From NCBI GenBank assembly GCA_910576385.1, contig CAJTIR010000018.1:1-64000 (forward strand): a stretch of 64,000 nucleotides of DNA. The letters are read 5' to 3'. Positions within the stretch are counted from its first letter, which is position 1. Every line of letters begins with the position of its first letter. Shown piece after piece: positions 35,811 to 46,400 of this stretch. Source of the DNA: Lachnospiraceae bacterium (GTDB taxonomy: Bacteria > Bacillota > Clostridia > Lachnospirales > Lachnospiraceae). The translations under genes and the position numbers were made by a program. Below the pieces are notes generated by a model, which was given only the letters and a program-made list of their open reading frames with translations, was not told the origin of the DNA and ran no database searches.

Positions 35811-38800
35811 CTAATCTCTTTTGGCAAGATTTTCAATGCTCTTTTCTACAACTTTTACGTTATTTTCACCCAAAAACTTAGTTAATCTGTTGATTATTTC
35901 AGGCATAATGGCAATATTACGGCTGGGTGGAAGCCGTTTCATCTGCTTTTCGCTGGAAATATAGATCACAATCTGGTCTTTTCCATCACTGTCCTCCAAA
36001 ACCGAGAAAATTTCCGCTTCCTTCTGCTGATACGATTCTCTGGTTGGAAACTGCAGCCATAACTCTTTTTTTGCATCATCAAACGAATAAATTCGCTCAC
36101 AGATCAGCTTGCCATTTTTTTCTTCCTCGGTTGACACACGCCCCCGCACAAATATCTTTTCATCCACATTCAATAAATGACTATTTTTTTGATAACTTTT
36201 GGGAAAAATAACAATCTCCAGCGTTCCCACCAGATCCTCTAAAGTGAGAAATGCCATTGTCTGATTTTGCCTGGTATATTTAATACTCTTATCGACAATC
36301 ATTCCGCCCACCATTGCTGTTTCCCCGTCTTTGACCCTGGTCTGTCCGCTCTCCTCTTCGATCTGAAAATCAGTGGTCAGCCTAGTAATATTCTTACGCC
36401 ATTTCTCCTGATATTCTTCCAAGGGATGGCCGCTGATATAGACGCCCAGCACTTCCTTTTCAAAGCCCAGATACGTTTCCTTGGGATATTCCCCCACATC
36501 TGGCATTTTGATCTCAAAATCAGCTTTTTCTTCCTCTCCGGCAAAGTCAAATAACGTCATCTGTCCTGCCAGGGAATGCTTTTTCTCCTGGGCAATGCTT
36601 TCCATCATCCCTGCATAGACCATCATACATTGCTTTCTGGTGGCTCCCAGATTGTCCAAAGCCCCTGCCTTAATGAGATTTTCCACCACTCTGCGATTGA
36701 TCTCCTGATCTGCCATGCGCGTCAGAAAATCCTTGAGGCTGGTAAACAACCCTCTCTCATCTCGCTCTTTACAGAGCTTTTCAATAAAAGTATGGCTGAC
36801 ACTTTTAATAGCAGACAATCCATAGCGAATCGCCTCTCCTGATACAGAAAAACTGCTCTCGCCCTCATTGATACTAGGCGGCAGTACCGTGATTCCCATC
36901 TGACGGCAGGTAAAAATATACTCAGTAATCTTTCCCACATGGTCCATCACGGAACTCATCAGGGCCGCCATATATTGCAGAGGATAATAATATTTTAAAT
37001 AAGCTGTCTGATAGGCCACCACTGCATAGGCCGCTGCATGAGACTTATTAAAAGCATATTTTGCAAAATCAATCATCTCATCAAAAATCTTATTTGCCAC
37101 CTGCTCGCTGATTCCATTACTGATACAGCCTGGAACCCCCTCTTCCTGATTTCCATAGACAAAGTTTTTGCGTTCACGCTCCATAACATCTGTCTTTTTC
37201 TTGGACATGGCTCGGCGCACCAGATCACTTCTTCCTAAGGTATATCCTGCCAAATCACGTACAATCTGCATCACCTGCTCCTGATAGACGATACATCCAT
37301 ATGTTGGCTCTAGAATTGGTTCCAACTGAGGACAGTCATATGTGATACATTGAGGATTATTTTTGCCTTTGATGTATGCTGGAATAAAATCCATCGGCCC
37401 TGGACGGTACAAAGAGATGCCAGCGATGATATCCTCCAAGCTCTGTGGCTTTAACTCTTTCATAAAGTTTTTCATCCCAGCGCTCTCCAACTGGAACACG
37501 CCTTCTGTCCTTCCAGTTCCCAGAGAATCAAGCACTGCCTTATCATCAAAATCAATCTGGTCAATATCTATAAGTTCCGAATCTTGAAGATTTGGATTCT
37601 CCGCCCTCTGGCTGTCATGAATCAGCTTTACGGCATTCTGTATCACCGTCAAGTTGCGCAGCCCCAAAAAATCCATCTTTAACAATCCAAGCTCTTCTAA
37701 CGTGGTCATCGTAAACTGTGTGGTAATCGCACCGTCACTCCCCCTAGAAAGCGGTACGAACTCATCCACCGCTTTGGAACTAATCACAACCCCTGCCGCA
37801 TGCATGGAAGTATGCCTTGGAAGCCCCTCTAAGCGCTTTGACATATCAATCAGCCTTCGTACACTGTCATCATTTTCATAAACTTCCCGAAGGTCTGGAT
37901 TCTTATCCAGCGCCCTATCAATGGTAATCCCAAGATCTGTGGGAACCTGTTTTGCAATATTATCAACAAAAGCATAGGGCAAATCCATCACTCGCCCCAC
38001 GTCACGAATCACACCGCGCGCCGCCATTGTACCAAAAGTGACAATCTGCACCACACGATCCTTGCCGTATTTCTCACTGACATAATCAATCACTTCCTGC
38101 CGCCGCTCCACACAGAAGTCAATATCAATATCTGGCATTGTGACGCGCTCCGGGTTTAGAAACCGCTCAAAAATCAGATTATAGCGAATTGGTTCTATAT
38201 TGGTAATTTCCAATGTATAAGAGACCAAACTTCCCGCGGCGCTCCCACGCCCTGGGCCTACGGCAATGCCATTCTCTCTGGCAAAATGAATAAAATCCCA
38301 CACAATCAGGAAATAATCTACATACCCCATCTGCTGAATGATATCTAGCTCATATTGAAGCTGTGCTATGAGATCTTCCTGTTTTAAAGGTTCCTCTCTT
38401 CCTGGAATCACAACCATGCCATCTTCTACAAGATAGCGTCTTGCCAATCCTTCATAACAAAGCTTTTTTAAATATTCCCAGGCAGTAAAGCCCTCTGGCA
38501 CATCAAACTGCGGCAATTTTGTAACCCCAAACTCAATCTCTACCTGACAGCGGTTGGCAATTTTCTGTGTATTTTCAAGCGCCTGTGGTGCATACGGGAA
38601 TAAGGCTCGCATCTGTTCCTCAGATTTCACAAAGTACTGTCCGCCCTCGTAGCGCATCCGGTTCTCATCTGAGAGCTTTTTCCCTGTCTGAATACACAGC
38701 AGAATGTCATGGGAATCCACATCTGTATCATAGGTATAATGGACATCATTTGTGGCTACCAATTCAATTCCTGTGTCCTGGCTTAAACGCATAAGCTGTT

Positions 38801-39362
38801 GGTTGACATGTTTCTGATCTGGCAGTCCATGATCCTGTAATTCCAAAAAATAATTTCCTTCACCAAATGTTTTCTGATGCCACAAGGCTGCTTGCTTTGC
38901 CTCCTCATAGGATCCGCGCAGCAAAAGCTTTTGTACCTCCCCAGCAAGACAGGCGCTCAGTACAATCAATCCCTCATGGTATGTCTCCAAAATTTCCCGG
39001 TCCACCCTGGGACGATAGTAATATCCTTCCGTAAATCCTCTGGAAACGATCTTCATTAGATTTTGATAACCAATATTATTTTCGGCCAGCAAAATCAAAT
39101 GAAAATAGCGTTCTTCTCCCTCCACTTTTTCTCGGTCAAAGCGAGAACCTGGCGCCACATAGACTTCACAGCCCAAAATTGGCTTAATCCCCGCTTCTTT
39201 TGCTGCCCGGTAAAAATCAATCACACCGTACATCACACCATGATCTGTGATTGCCGCCGAATCCATCCCCAATTCTTTGACTCTGGAGACATATTCTTTT
39301 ATCTTATTTGAACCGTCCAAGAGGCTGTACTCCGTATGGACATGAAGATGTGCAAATGACAT
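35811..39362 (-). CDS. dnaE: DNA polymerase III alpha subunit DnaE
   Basis: A 1183-residue C-family replicative polymerase. N-terminal PHP domain (FAHLHVHTEYSLLDGSNKIK; AITDHGVMYG). Polymerase palm with the catalytic acids in VTMPDIDIDFCVERRQE and in GPGRGSAAGSLVSY. Fingers, helix-hairpin-helix region (SGEAIRYGLSAIKSVS) and a C-terminal OB fold (TAMVGGMIVDKSIKYT). No exonuclease insertion, so DnaE and not PolC, which should be encoded elsewhere. ATG 39362 follows GGAGGAAACC; the longer frame from 39374 starts inside that site. Followed by pfkA. Confidence 0.97.
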   Translation of the reverse strand: MSFAHLHVHTEYSLLDGSNKIKEYVSRVKELGMDSAAITDHGVMYGVIDFYRAAKEAGIKPILGCEVYVAPGSRFDREKVEGEERYFHLILLAENNIGYQNLMKIVSRGFTEGYYYRPRVDREILETYHEGLIVLSACLAGEVQKLLLRGSYEEAKQAALWHQKTFGEGNYFLELQDHGLPDQKHVNQQLMRLSQDTGIELVATNDVHYTYDTDVDSHDILLCIQTGKKLSDENRMRYEGGQYFVKSEEQMRALFPYAPQALENTQKIANRCQVEIEFGVTKLPQFDVPEGFTAWEYLKKLCYEGLARRYLVEDGMVVIPGREEPLKQEDLIAQLQYELDIIQQMGYVDYFLIVWDFIHFARENGIAVGPGRGSAAGSLVSYTLEITNIEPIRYNLIFERFLNPERVTMPDIDIDFCVERRQEVIDYVSEKYGKDRVVQIVTFGTMAARGVIRDVGRVMDLPYAFVDNIAKQVPTDLGITIDRALDKNPDLREVYENDDSVRRLIDMSKRLEGLPRHTSMHAAGVVISSKAVDEFVPLSRGSDGAITTQFTMTTLEELGLLKMDFLGLRNLTVIQNAVKLIHDSQRAENPNLQDSELIDIDQIDFDDKAVLDSLGTGRTEGVFQLESAGMKNFMKELKPQSLEDIIAGISLYRPGPMDFIPAYIKGKNNPQCITYDCPQLEPILEPTYGCIVYQEQVMQIVRDLAGYTLGRSDLVRRAMSKKKTDVMERERKNFVYGNQEEGVPGCISNGISEQVANKIFDEMIDFAKYAFNKSHAAAYAVVAYQTAYLKYYYPLQYMAALMSSVMDHVGKITEYIFTCRQMGITVLPPSINEGESSFSVSGEAIRYGLSAIKSVSHTFIEKLCKERDERGLFTSLKDFLTRMADQEINRRVVENLIKAGALDNLGATRKQCMMVYAGMMESIAQEKKHSLAGQMTLFDFAGEEEKADFEIKMPDVGEYPKETYLGFEKEVLGVYISGHPLEEYQEKWRKNITRLTTDFQIEEESGQTRVKDGETAMVGGMIVDKSIKYTRQNQTMAFLTLEDLVGTLEIVIFPKSYQKNSHLLNVDEKIFVRGRVSTEEEKNGKLICERIYSFDDAKKELWLQFPTRESYQQKEAEIFSVLEDSDGKDQIVIYISSEKQMKRLPPSRNIAIMPEIINRLTKFLGENNVKVVEKSIENLAKRD

Positions 39363-39406
39363 GGTTTCCTCCATTTAAGTATTCCGAATAGTTACAATAT
39401 TTTCTT

Positions 39407-42214
39407 TTATTTTATCCTGAATTTCAAAAATATGCAACCAAAAACGCTGCCAATCAGAATGACAAATACCAGAAACGCTGCCACAGAAACACCAATTCCA
39501 GCCTTTTGCAGCGGTGTGGCATAGACCAGCTTCACATCATGTGTTCCGGCATCCAGCGCTATAGCCATATATTGGATATTTGCGCGCAAAATCTCTCTCT
39601 CCTCACCGTCAACATATGCCCGCCAGCCTGAGGCATATGGAATTGACAGACACAAAAGCTTAGATTTATCCAATGAAATATTTCCTGTGACTGTATTAAT
39701 ATCTACTTTCATATTCTGCAATGTATCTTCCTTCCGCGCTTTTATTTGCTCCTGATAATCCTCCATTGGCTGGCATTGTACCTGAAGTGAATCAAAAGAA
39801 TATGTTCCAGTTTTCTTAAATTTAATTGTAACGGACTTAGCTGCCTCCTCGGAATATCCTAAATTGATCGTAAAATCATGGCGGTTATTATAAAAATTAT
39901 TCTCTTCTGTATCATATTCCAGTATTCTGGTAATCCCCGTCGATGACTTCACTGTTATAGGAGCCGACGTCGGTTTCCCTTTCATTAAATCCTCCTCGCC
40001 TTCAAAGGACAGTCCGCAGACAGACACATAAGTTTCACTGTTTTTAAGTCCTGAAAATTTAAGTTTTACGGCCGCCTTAGTGGAAGTCACAACTAAGGTA
40101 TTTCCTTTCTTCTGTATACCATCCCCCTTACAGATAAGCTTATAATCTATATCTTTAGCAGTCAGTCTTGGCGCCTGCCTGGTTACATTCTCTTCTTCCG
40201 CCAGGACACAAGTCTTTAGCATTGCCTCTTGTTTCTCTACAGCGGAAAGTTCTTTCCAGTCGTCTTCCAACATACAGCTATCGTATGTATAGGAAAGCGG
40301 CAGCGCATTGTCATTTCGATAGACACAATATCTTCCATCTATACCATGATCCACATAGGTAAATCCATATGGTACTGGGGCTTGAACATTGGCAGGCACC
40401 ACATAATAACGCACAGACGCCAATGCTGTCTGCCCTGTCCTGCCATCATATCCTGTGTATTCTTGGGATCTGCTTTCCATCAATTGTGTTTCCTGTCGCA
40501 GCTCCATCACGTTGGGATTAGACAATGACCAGTAAAATTGTGTGGATGGTATGCCGGAATTAACACCTGCATTGGGTATAAGGCTGTCCCCAGAAAATCG
40601 GTAAAACTCTAAAACCCCATCCAGATCAGCAACTTGCTGTACAGCCGACGCCTCATTCGATGTCAAGCCAGCCACTGCCGCTTTTTCTACATGATTATGT
40701 GCTGCATTGACATTTCCCTCTGTAGTCATATTGTGCCAATAATTGTTATTAAAAATACTGAGAAGGACAATCAACAGCGCAGCCCACGATTTCATCTGTC
40801 CCCAAATGCCATTTTCCTTACCGCCCAGAAACAAAAGCCCTAGAAACAGAACAAGAAGTATCAGAGAGGAACGAATATCCCAGGCTGCTGCATCATTCTC
40901 CAGCCAGCGCTGCAGATATTCCAGCGCCATGCAAACAATAACATAACCGGATAGACTGCACAAAAGAAACTTTTTTTCGTTCTTCTGCAATTTCATCAAG
41001 GACGGCCATGCGGCGGTCAATATATAGGCAGCTACTAACGCAAACGCAAAACTCCAGCGATTTACCTTATACGAAAAACCATTTAGTATATGGCCAAACA
41101 CAGGGAACGCAGACATAACCAGACACATCAGAAAAAATATCTTCAATATCTTTAAGTTCTGTTCTCCACGCTTATAAAACAATAGGAAAACAGCCGGCAA
41201 GACAGGCACCACAAAGCCCAGACAAAGCCAGGAGGGTGCCTTTCCCCAGGTGATAAGAGAGGCAGGATATTGCATATAATAGGAACCAGGATAAAACAGA
41301 TGAATGGCATTCTCAACAGACATCCTGGAACTCTCCATAAATGCTGGTATCACAGGCAATAAAATGACAGCCGCCAGAAGCACGCCCAACACAGAAGCCG
41401 CCCCAATCCGACAGAACATCTGCAGCGCCAATTTAAAATCTGTGCGAAAGCTGACGATCATCCGTACCATAACATACACTATGGTCAGCAAAACCAACAT
41501 ATAAAAGAAATAAATATTGCTGACCGCTGAAAAAAATACTGTAATAATAAACAGGTAAGAGCGTTCCTTCTTCCATATCTTTTCCACACCCAAAATGAGC
41601 AGCGGCAGATAGATCATCGGTGTCAAAAAAAAGTGGTGCATCGCTCCTTTGATCGCCCAATAAGAAAATGCATATGCCAGAGAACCTGCCAGCACAGCAT
41701 TTCTATTCTTCTGTCCAGTCTGAAAACAGAGACAGGAAAACGCAATACCAGCCAGATACATACGCAATATAATCATTGCATCATAATATATATACAGAAA
41801 ACGTGTAGGAACAAAGACGGAAAACAACTGAAACGGATCGCCTATTACATAATAATGCATCGTCCGCAGAATATCACTGCCCTCCCCGATAGCAAAATCC
41901 CACGCTGGAATCACAATTTTGTGCTGAAAAAGCAGCTCTTTTACAATTGATTTAAGATATGTGCTATAGTAGACCAGCGCCCGATAATGCTGATGCCAGG
42001 CGTCGCCTGTATTGATCAATGTCCTGCCTGACAGAAAAGACCAGGAAAACACAAGTAGCGCTGCTGCCGCAAACAAAAGGGTATAGATAAGAAAATACTG
42101 CCATCTTCTCTGATTCAGCATCTTTTTATCTTCCCTGTACTGCTCAACGGTTCCCTCTTGTCCGTATTCACTTACTCCTCTAAGTCTTTTAAAAATCATC
42201 CGTTTCTCCTCCAT
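39407..42214 (-). CDS. YfhO-family membrane protein
   Basis: A 935-residue multi-pass membrane protein. About a dozen helices fill residues 35-480 (first FLIYTLLFAAAALLVFSWSF). A large extracytoplasmic domain rich in beta structure spans about 490-880, and a last helix (VSVAAFLVFVILIGSVFGCI) lies at the end. YfhO proteins are GT-C-like and are linked to glycosylation of lipoteichoic acid or other envelope polymers. The upstream GT2 gene (gap 9 bases) would make a polyprenyl-phosphate sugar donor, which fits. Two starts are possible: ATG 42214, or ATG 42199 with GGAGGAG 7 bases ahead. Confidence 0.88.
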   Translation of the reverse strand: MEEKRMIFKRLRGVSEYGQEGTVEQYREDKKMLNQRRWQYFLIYTLLFAAAALLVFSWSFLSGRTLINTGDAWHQHYRALVYYSTYLKSIVKELLFQHKIVIPAWDFAIGEGSDILRTMHYYVIGDPFQLFSVFVPTRFLYIYYDAMIILRMYLAGIAFSCLCFQTGQKNRNAVLAGSLAYAFSYWAIKGAMHHFFLTPMIYLPLLILGVEKIWKKERSYLFIITVFFSAVSNIYFFYMLVLLTIVYVMVRMIVSFRTDFKLALQMFCRIGAASVLGVLLAAVILLPVIPAFMESSRMSVENAIHLFYPGSYYMQYPASLITWGKAPSWLCLGFVVPVLPAVFLLFYKRGEQNLKILKIFFLMCLVMSAFPVFGHILNGFSYKVNRWSFAFALVAAYILTAAWPSLMKLQKNEKKFLLCSLSGYVIVCMALEYLQRWLENDAAAWDIRSSLILLVLFLGLLFLGGKENGIWGQMKSWAALLIVLLSIFNNNYWHNMTTEGNVNAAHNHVEKAAVAGLTSNEASAVQQVADLDGVLEFYRFSGDSLIPNAGVNSGIPSTQFYWSLSNPNVMELRQETQLMESRSQEYTGYDGRTGQTALASVRYYVVPANVQAPVPYGFTYVDHGIDGRYCVYRNDNALPLSYTYDSCMLEDDWKELSAVEKQEAMLKTCVLAEEENVTRQAPRLTAKDIDYKLICKGDGIQKKGNTLVVTSTKAAVKLKFSGLKNSETYVSVCGLSFEGEEDLMKGKPTSAPITVKSSTGITRILEYDTEENNFYNNRHDFTINLGYSEEAAKSVTIKFKKTGTYSFDSLQVQCQPMEDYQEQIKARKEDTLQNMKVDINTVTGNISLDKSKLLCLSIPYASGWRAYVDGEEREILRANIQYMAIALDAGTHDVKLVYATPLQKAGIGVSVAAFLVFVILIGSVFGCIFLKFRIK

Positions 42215-42223
42215 GCCGTTTCC

Positions 42224-43171
42224 TCATTTCACTCTTGCTGCATCCTCACAGTTTGTCTCAGAAATGATAAAATGTGGTCGTCCCTTGGTCTCTAAATATA
42301 TTTTTGCAATATACTGTCCCATGATTCCCAGACAGAGCATCTGCATTCCGCCAATAAAAATAATCGTGCAAATCGTTGAAGCCCAGCCAGCAACTGGATC
42401 TCCAAATAGCATTTTACGAATTATAATTCCCAATAATAACAGAAATGAACAGAATGTCATTCCTATTCCAAACCAGGAGGCAATACTGAGCGGCGCCTGA
42501 GAAAAATTGACAATCCCATCCATAGCATACCGAAAAAGTTTCCAAAAATTCCACTTGGTCTCACCCGCAACACGTTCTACATTTTCATAGGAAAGCCAAT
42601 ATGTGCGAAACCCGACCCATCCAAAAATTCCCTTTGAAAAACGGTTATACTCGCTCATAGAAATGATAACATCCACCATCTCTCGCTTCATCATTCGAAA
42701 ATCTCTGGCCCCATCTACAATATCCGCATCCGAAATCTTATTTATAATCTGGTAAAACTTTCTGGCAAACCAGCTTCTGATCGGGGGTTCCCCGCTGCGA
42801 TCTGCACGGCGTGTCGCCACGCTGTCATACGCTCCGCTTTTCAGAATATCCAACATCTGCGGCAGCAAGGAAGGCGGATCCTGCAAATCAGCATCCATGA
42901 CTGCAGCATAATCCCCATGAATATTACAAAATCCTGCATACACAGCCGCTTCCTTGCCAAAATTGCGGGAAAAGGAAAAATATTTTACATGACTGTCCTG
43001 ATCTGCAAGAGATTTCAGTATTTCAAGAGTACGATCTTTAGATCCATCATTGATAAACAGCAATTCATAATCGGTGTCCATATTCTGTATGACAGCCGTA
43101 ATTTCTTTATAAAAAATCGGCAGTGATTCCTGCTCGTTATAACTAGGTACGATGATCGATAACATTTGCAT
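42224..43171 (-). CDS. GT2 glycosyltransferase, polyprenyl-phosphate type (GtrB/DPM1-like)
   Basis: A 315-residue family 2 glycosyltransferase. Catalytic domain MLSIIVPSYNEQESLPIFYK ... LFINDGSKDRTLEILK ... DYAAVMDADLQDPPSLLPQM (DxD-type metal site) ... DGARDFRMMKREMVD. Two C-terminal membrane helices (APLSIASWFGIGMTFCSFLL; ASTICTIIFIGGMQMLCLGI) end in the conserved GQYIAKIYLETKGRPHFII. Such enzymes transfer a sugar from UDP- or GDP-sugar to undecaprenyl phosphate for later use by GT-C proteins such as YfhO. ATG 43171 follows GAAAGGAAAC; the open frame beyond is not used. Sugar unknown. Confidence 0.92.
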   Translation of the reverse strand: MQMLSIIVPSYNEQESLPIFYKEITAVIQNMDTDYELLFINDGSKDRTLEILKSLADQDSHVKYFSFSRNFGKEAAVYAGFCNIHGDYAAVMDADLQDPPSLLPQMLDILKSGAYDSVATRRADRSGEPPIRSWFARKFYQIINKISDADIVDGARDFRMMKREMVDVIISMSEYNRFSKGIFGWVGFRTYWLSYENVERVAGETKWNFWKLFRYAMDGIVNFSQAPLSIASWFGIGMTFCSFLLLLGIIIRKMLFGDPVAGWASTICTIIFIGGMQMLCLGIMGQYIAKIYLETKGRPHFIISETNCEDAARVK

Positions 43172-43364
43172 GTTTCCTTTCAGACAAATATGAAAATCAG
43201 GCGCTGGTAAAATACCAGAACACTGGTAAAACAATAAGATTTACTTATATGATAACACATAAATTGCTTTCTTTGGAAATATTTTTATTGATTGCCACAA
43301 AATATCATTTTTCTGACATCTAAGTGAACCAGCATTTCATATGGATGCTTTACACAAAATTCAG

Positions 43365-43397
43365 AAAAAAACGGTATAGCCACAAAGACTATACCGT
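43365..43397 (-). terminator. Terminator of the GH43 gene
   Basis: Minus strand: ACGGTATAG-tctttgtgg-CTATACCGT, a 9-bp perfect stem followed by TTTTTTT. Lies about 70 bases after the GH43 stop. Confidence 0.8.
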
Positions 43398-43468
43398 AAT
43401 TTGATACAGAGATGCCCCCGCACCCTCCACTTCCTTATGTGAAGGGTACGAATGACAACCAATTTTTA

Positions 43469-46400
43469 TTATTTTACAATTTTAACGCTCTTACTCTGCC
43501 CTTTATTCTTCAGCAATTTCTTATATGCTTTCAGTTTCTTAGCAGGCACCTTGATTTTGGCCTTTTTGTTGATTCCTGAGAAAGCTTTCGATCCTACCTT
43601 TTTCAAAACAGTACTCTTGATCGTAATCTTTGACAGTTTTCCATCCTTAGCGAATGCGCTGGCGCCTATGCTCTTTACATACTTGCCAATTGTAACACTC
43701 TTTAATTTCTTCTTGCTCTTAAATGCATTCTTGTCAATAGCTGTCACCTTATAGGACATACCATTGTATTTCACCGTTGCTGGTATGTTCAAGGATGTAA
43801 TATTCTTATTTGATGTTCCGGTTACTGTCACCTCTTTGGCAGATGTAGTGGACTTGGTGATCTTGTACTTCACACTCTTAGAAGTGAAGGTCTTCTTCTT
43901 CATAACGAAAGATGCACCCTTCTTGATACCTTTAAAGGCATCCTTGCCAATCGTCTTCACTGCTGTTCCCTTAAAGGTCACTTTCGCCAGTTTCTTATCA
44001 TTGTAAAATGCTTTGGTGCCAATGCTGGTGATATACTTGCCAATCGTTGCACTCTTTAACGTGCTTTGCTTTGTAAACGCATTTTTGTCAATGGATGTTA
44101 CCTTAAAAGTTACATTCTTGTATTTTACAGTGTCTGGTACGGTGATGCTGGTAGATTTCTTGTTGATTCCTGTCACGGCCACATTCTTTGTTTTGCTGCT
44201 GTAAGCAGTAATCTTATATTTCAGACCGTTTGACATAGTGAATTTCTCACCCACTCTAGGAGTCGCAGCTGGTGGATTAACAACTGGTTTGTTTGCCTCT
44301 TCGATAGCTTTATTCAATTTATCCAGTGCTGCCTTAAGCTCTGCTTCACTGACATTCTCATTCTTCAATAATGCCTCTGCTTCATCAATTACTTTCTGCA
44401 GTGCTGCTTTCTTAGATGCACTTAAGTTTGCAAGCAGTTTCTTCGCTGCTGCGATCTTCTCATCCAGTTGATCTTTCACTGGTTTTTCTACCGGCGGCTT
44501 GTCATCACCAGCGTCTTCGATGGCTTTGTTCAATTTATCCAGTGCTGCCTTAAGCTCTGCTTCACTGACATTCTCATTCTTCAATAATGCCTCTATTTCA
44601 TCAATTACTGCCTGCAGCGCTTCTTTCTTTTCTGCACTTAAGTTTGCCAGCAGTTCCTTCGCTGCTGCGATCTTCTCATCCAGTTGATCTTTCACTGGTT
44701 TTTCTACCGGCGGCTTGTCATCACCAGCGTCTTCGATGGCTTTGTTCAATTTATCCAGCGCTGCCTTAAGATCTGCTTCACTGACATTCTCATTCTTCAA
44801 TAATGCCTCTATTTCATCAATTACTGCCTGCAGCGCTTCTTTCTTTTCTGCACTTAAGTTTGCCAGCATATCTTTAGCGGCTGTGAGCTTCTCATTCAAC
44901 TGATCTTTCACTGGTTTTTCTACCGGCGGTTTATCTCCACCAGCGTCTTCGATGGCTTTGTTCAGTTTATCTAATGCTGCCTTGATATCTGTTTCACTGG
45001 CATTTGCATTGTTCAATACTGCCTCTACTTCTTCGATTACTGCCTGCAGCGCTGCCTTCTTTTCTTCACTGAGACTATCGAGCAACGCCTTGGCTGCAAC
45101 AATCTGTGAACTCAATTCTTCTTTTGGTGTATCCTTCTCAGAATCCTCAATAGCTTTGTTCAGTTTATCTAATGCTGCCTTGATATCTGCATCGCTGGCA
45201 TTTGCATTATTCAATACTGCTTCTACTTCTTCGATTACTTTCTGCAGAGCCGCCTTCTTTTCAGCGCTCAAATCTGCCAGTAAATCTTTCGCTGCCGTAA
45301 TCTTATCAGTCAACTGTTCTTTATCGGTCTTATCGCCTTCGCTTGGAGCATTGCCGCCTTCCTCTGTGAACTGGAAGTAGTCCACGTTCATGATGCTGTC
45401 ATCCTTCAGCAACTTCTTTGATGTATCAATGCCTGTCTGTAACTGCTTTTTGTGTGCATCAGATAAGGACGCAAGCTCTGATAGCTGCTGTGCATATTTA
45501 ATCCTATATTTCAGCTTTTCTTTTAACAGTTTCTCTGTTGGTTTATACTGATCTGCTGTATCAATCGCCTGATTTAAAGTATCAATTGCTGATTTCAACT
45601 GTTCGTCTGTAGCACTGTCATTATTTGCCACTGCCTTCGCGTCACTGATCTTAGCTTCTAAGGCATTCTTTTTATCTTCTTCATTCCAAGCAAATCCAGA
45701 ACTTACGTTTTGACCTTTGGTGATCTGCCGCTGCAGCTGTTCCTTTAATGGAAGGCTGCTCTCCGCCGCCTTAACTGCTGCCCACAGATTCGCCAGATTT
45801 TCCTGGTAAATTTCTGTGGTCGCACCGGTCTTCTTCTCATGGAAGAAAAGGAAAATATTCTGTGTTCCTGTAACTTTCTCAATATCGCCAGTTACCAACT
45901 GATAAGTATGGTTGCTTCCGGTTTCAGGAACGTCGATTGTGCCAATTGTTTTTCCTTCTGGATAGCCTACGCGCACTTCAATCGTACCGCCGTCTTTTGA
46001 GCCCACTGCCACAGTAATCTTGTCTGCGCCTTTGCTGCCAAAGTTTAACTGAGATACCGAAGTCCAGTCACCTTCCTGAAGGTCTGTCAATACCATATTA
46101 TAATCTGTAAACAAATTACCTGGACGGCCAGTGGCAGTTGCTTTCACGCCTGCATTCCATGCAATGGTCTCCGCTTCGATTCTCTGATATGGATCCATCA
46201 CTGCCAACTGCGGAATTCCCTCATAGGTACCTGAGATTGGCAGGATTTTGCCCTTGTCATCCAATTTAATCTCGTCAATATGTGTGGAACGGTAGCCGCG
46301 TTCTACACCCAATGCTTTTGATACTGTCTGTGCATGGTAAATAAAATAACTCTTGTTATTGAAGACAAATGTTGCATGATGGTTATTTCCACCTACGCCA

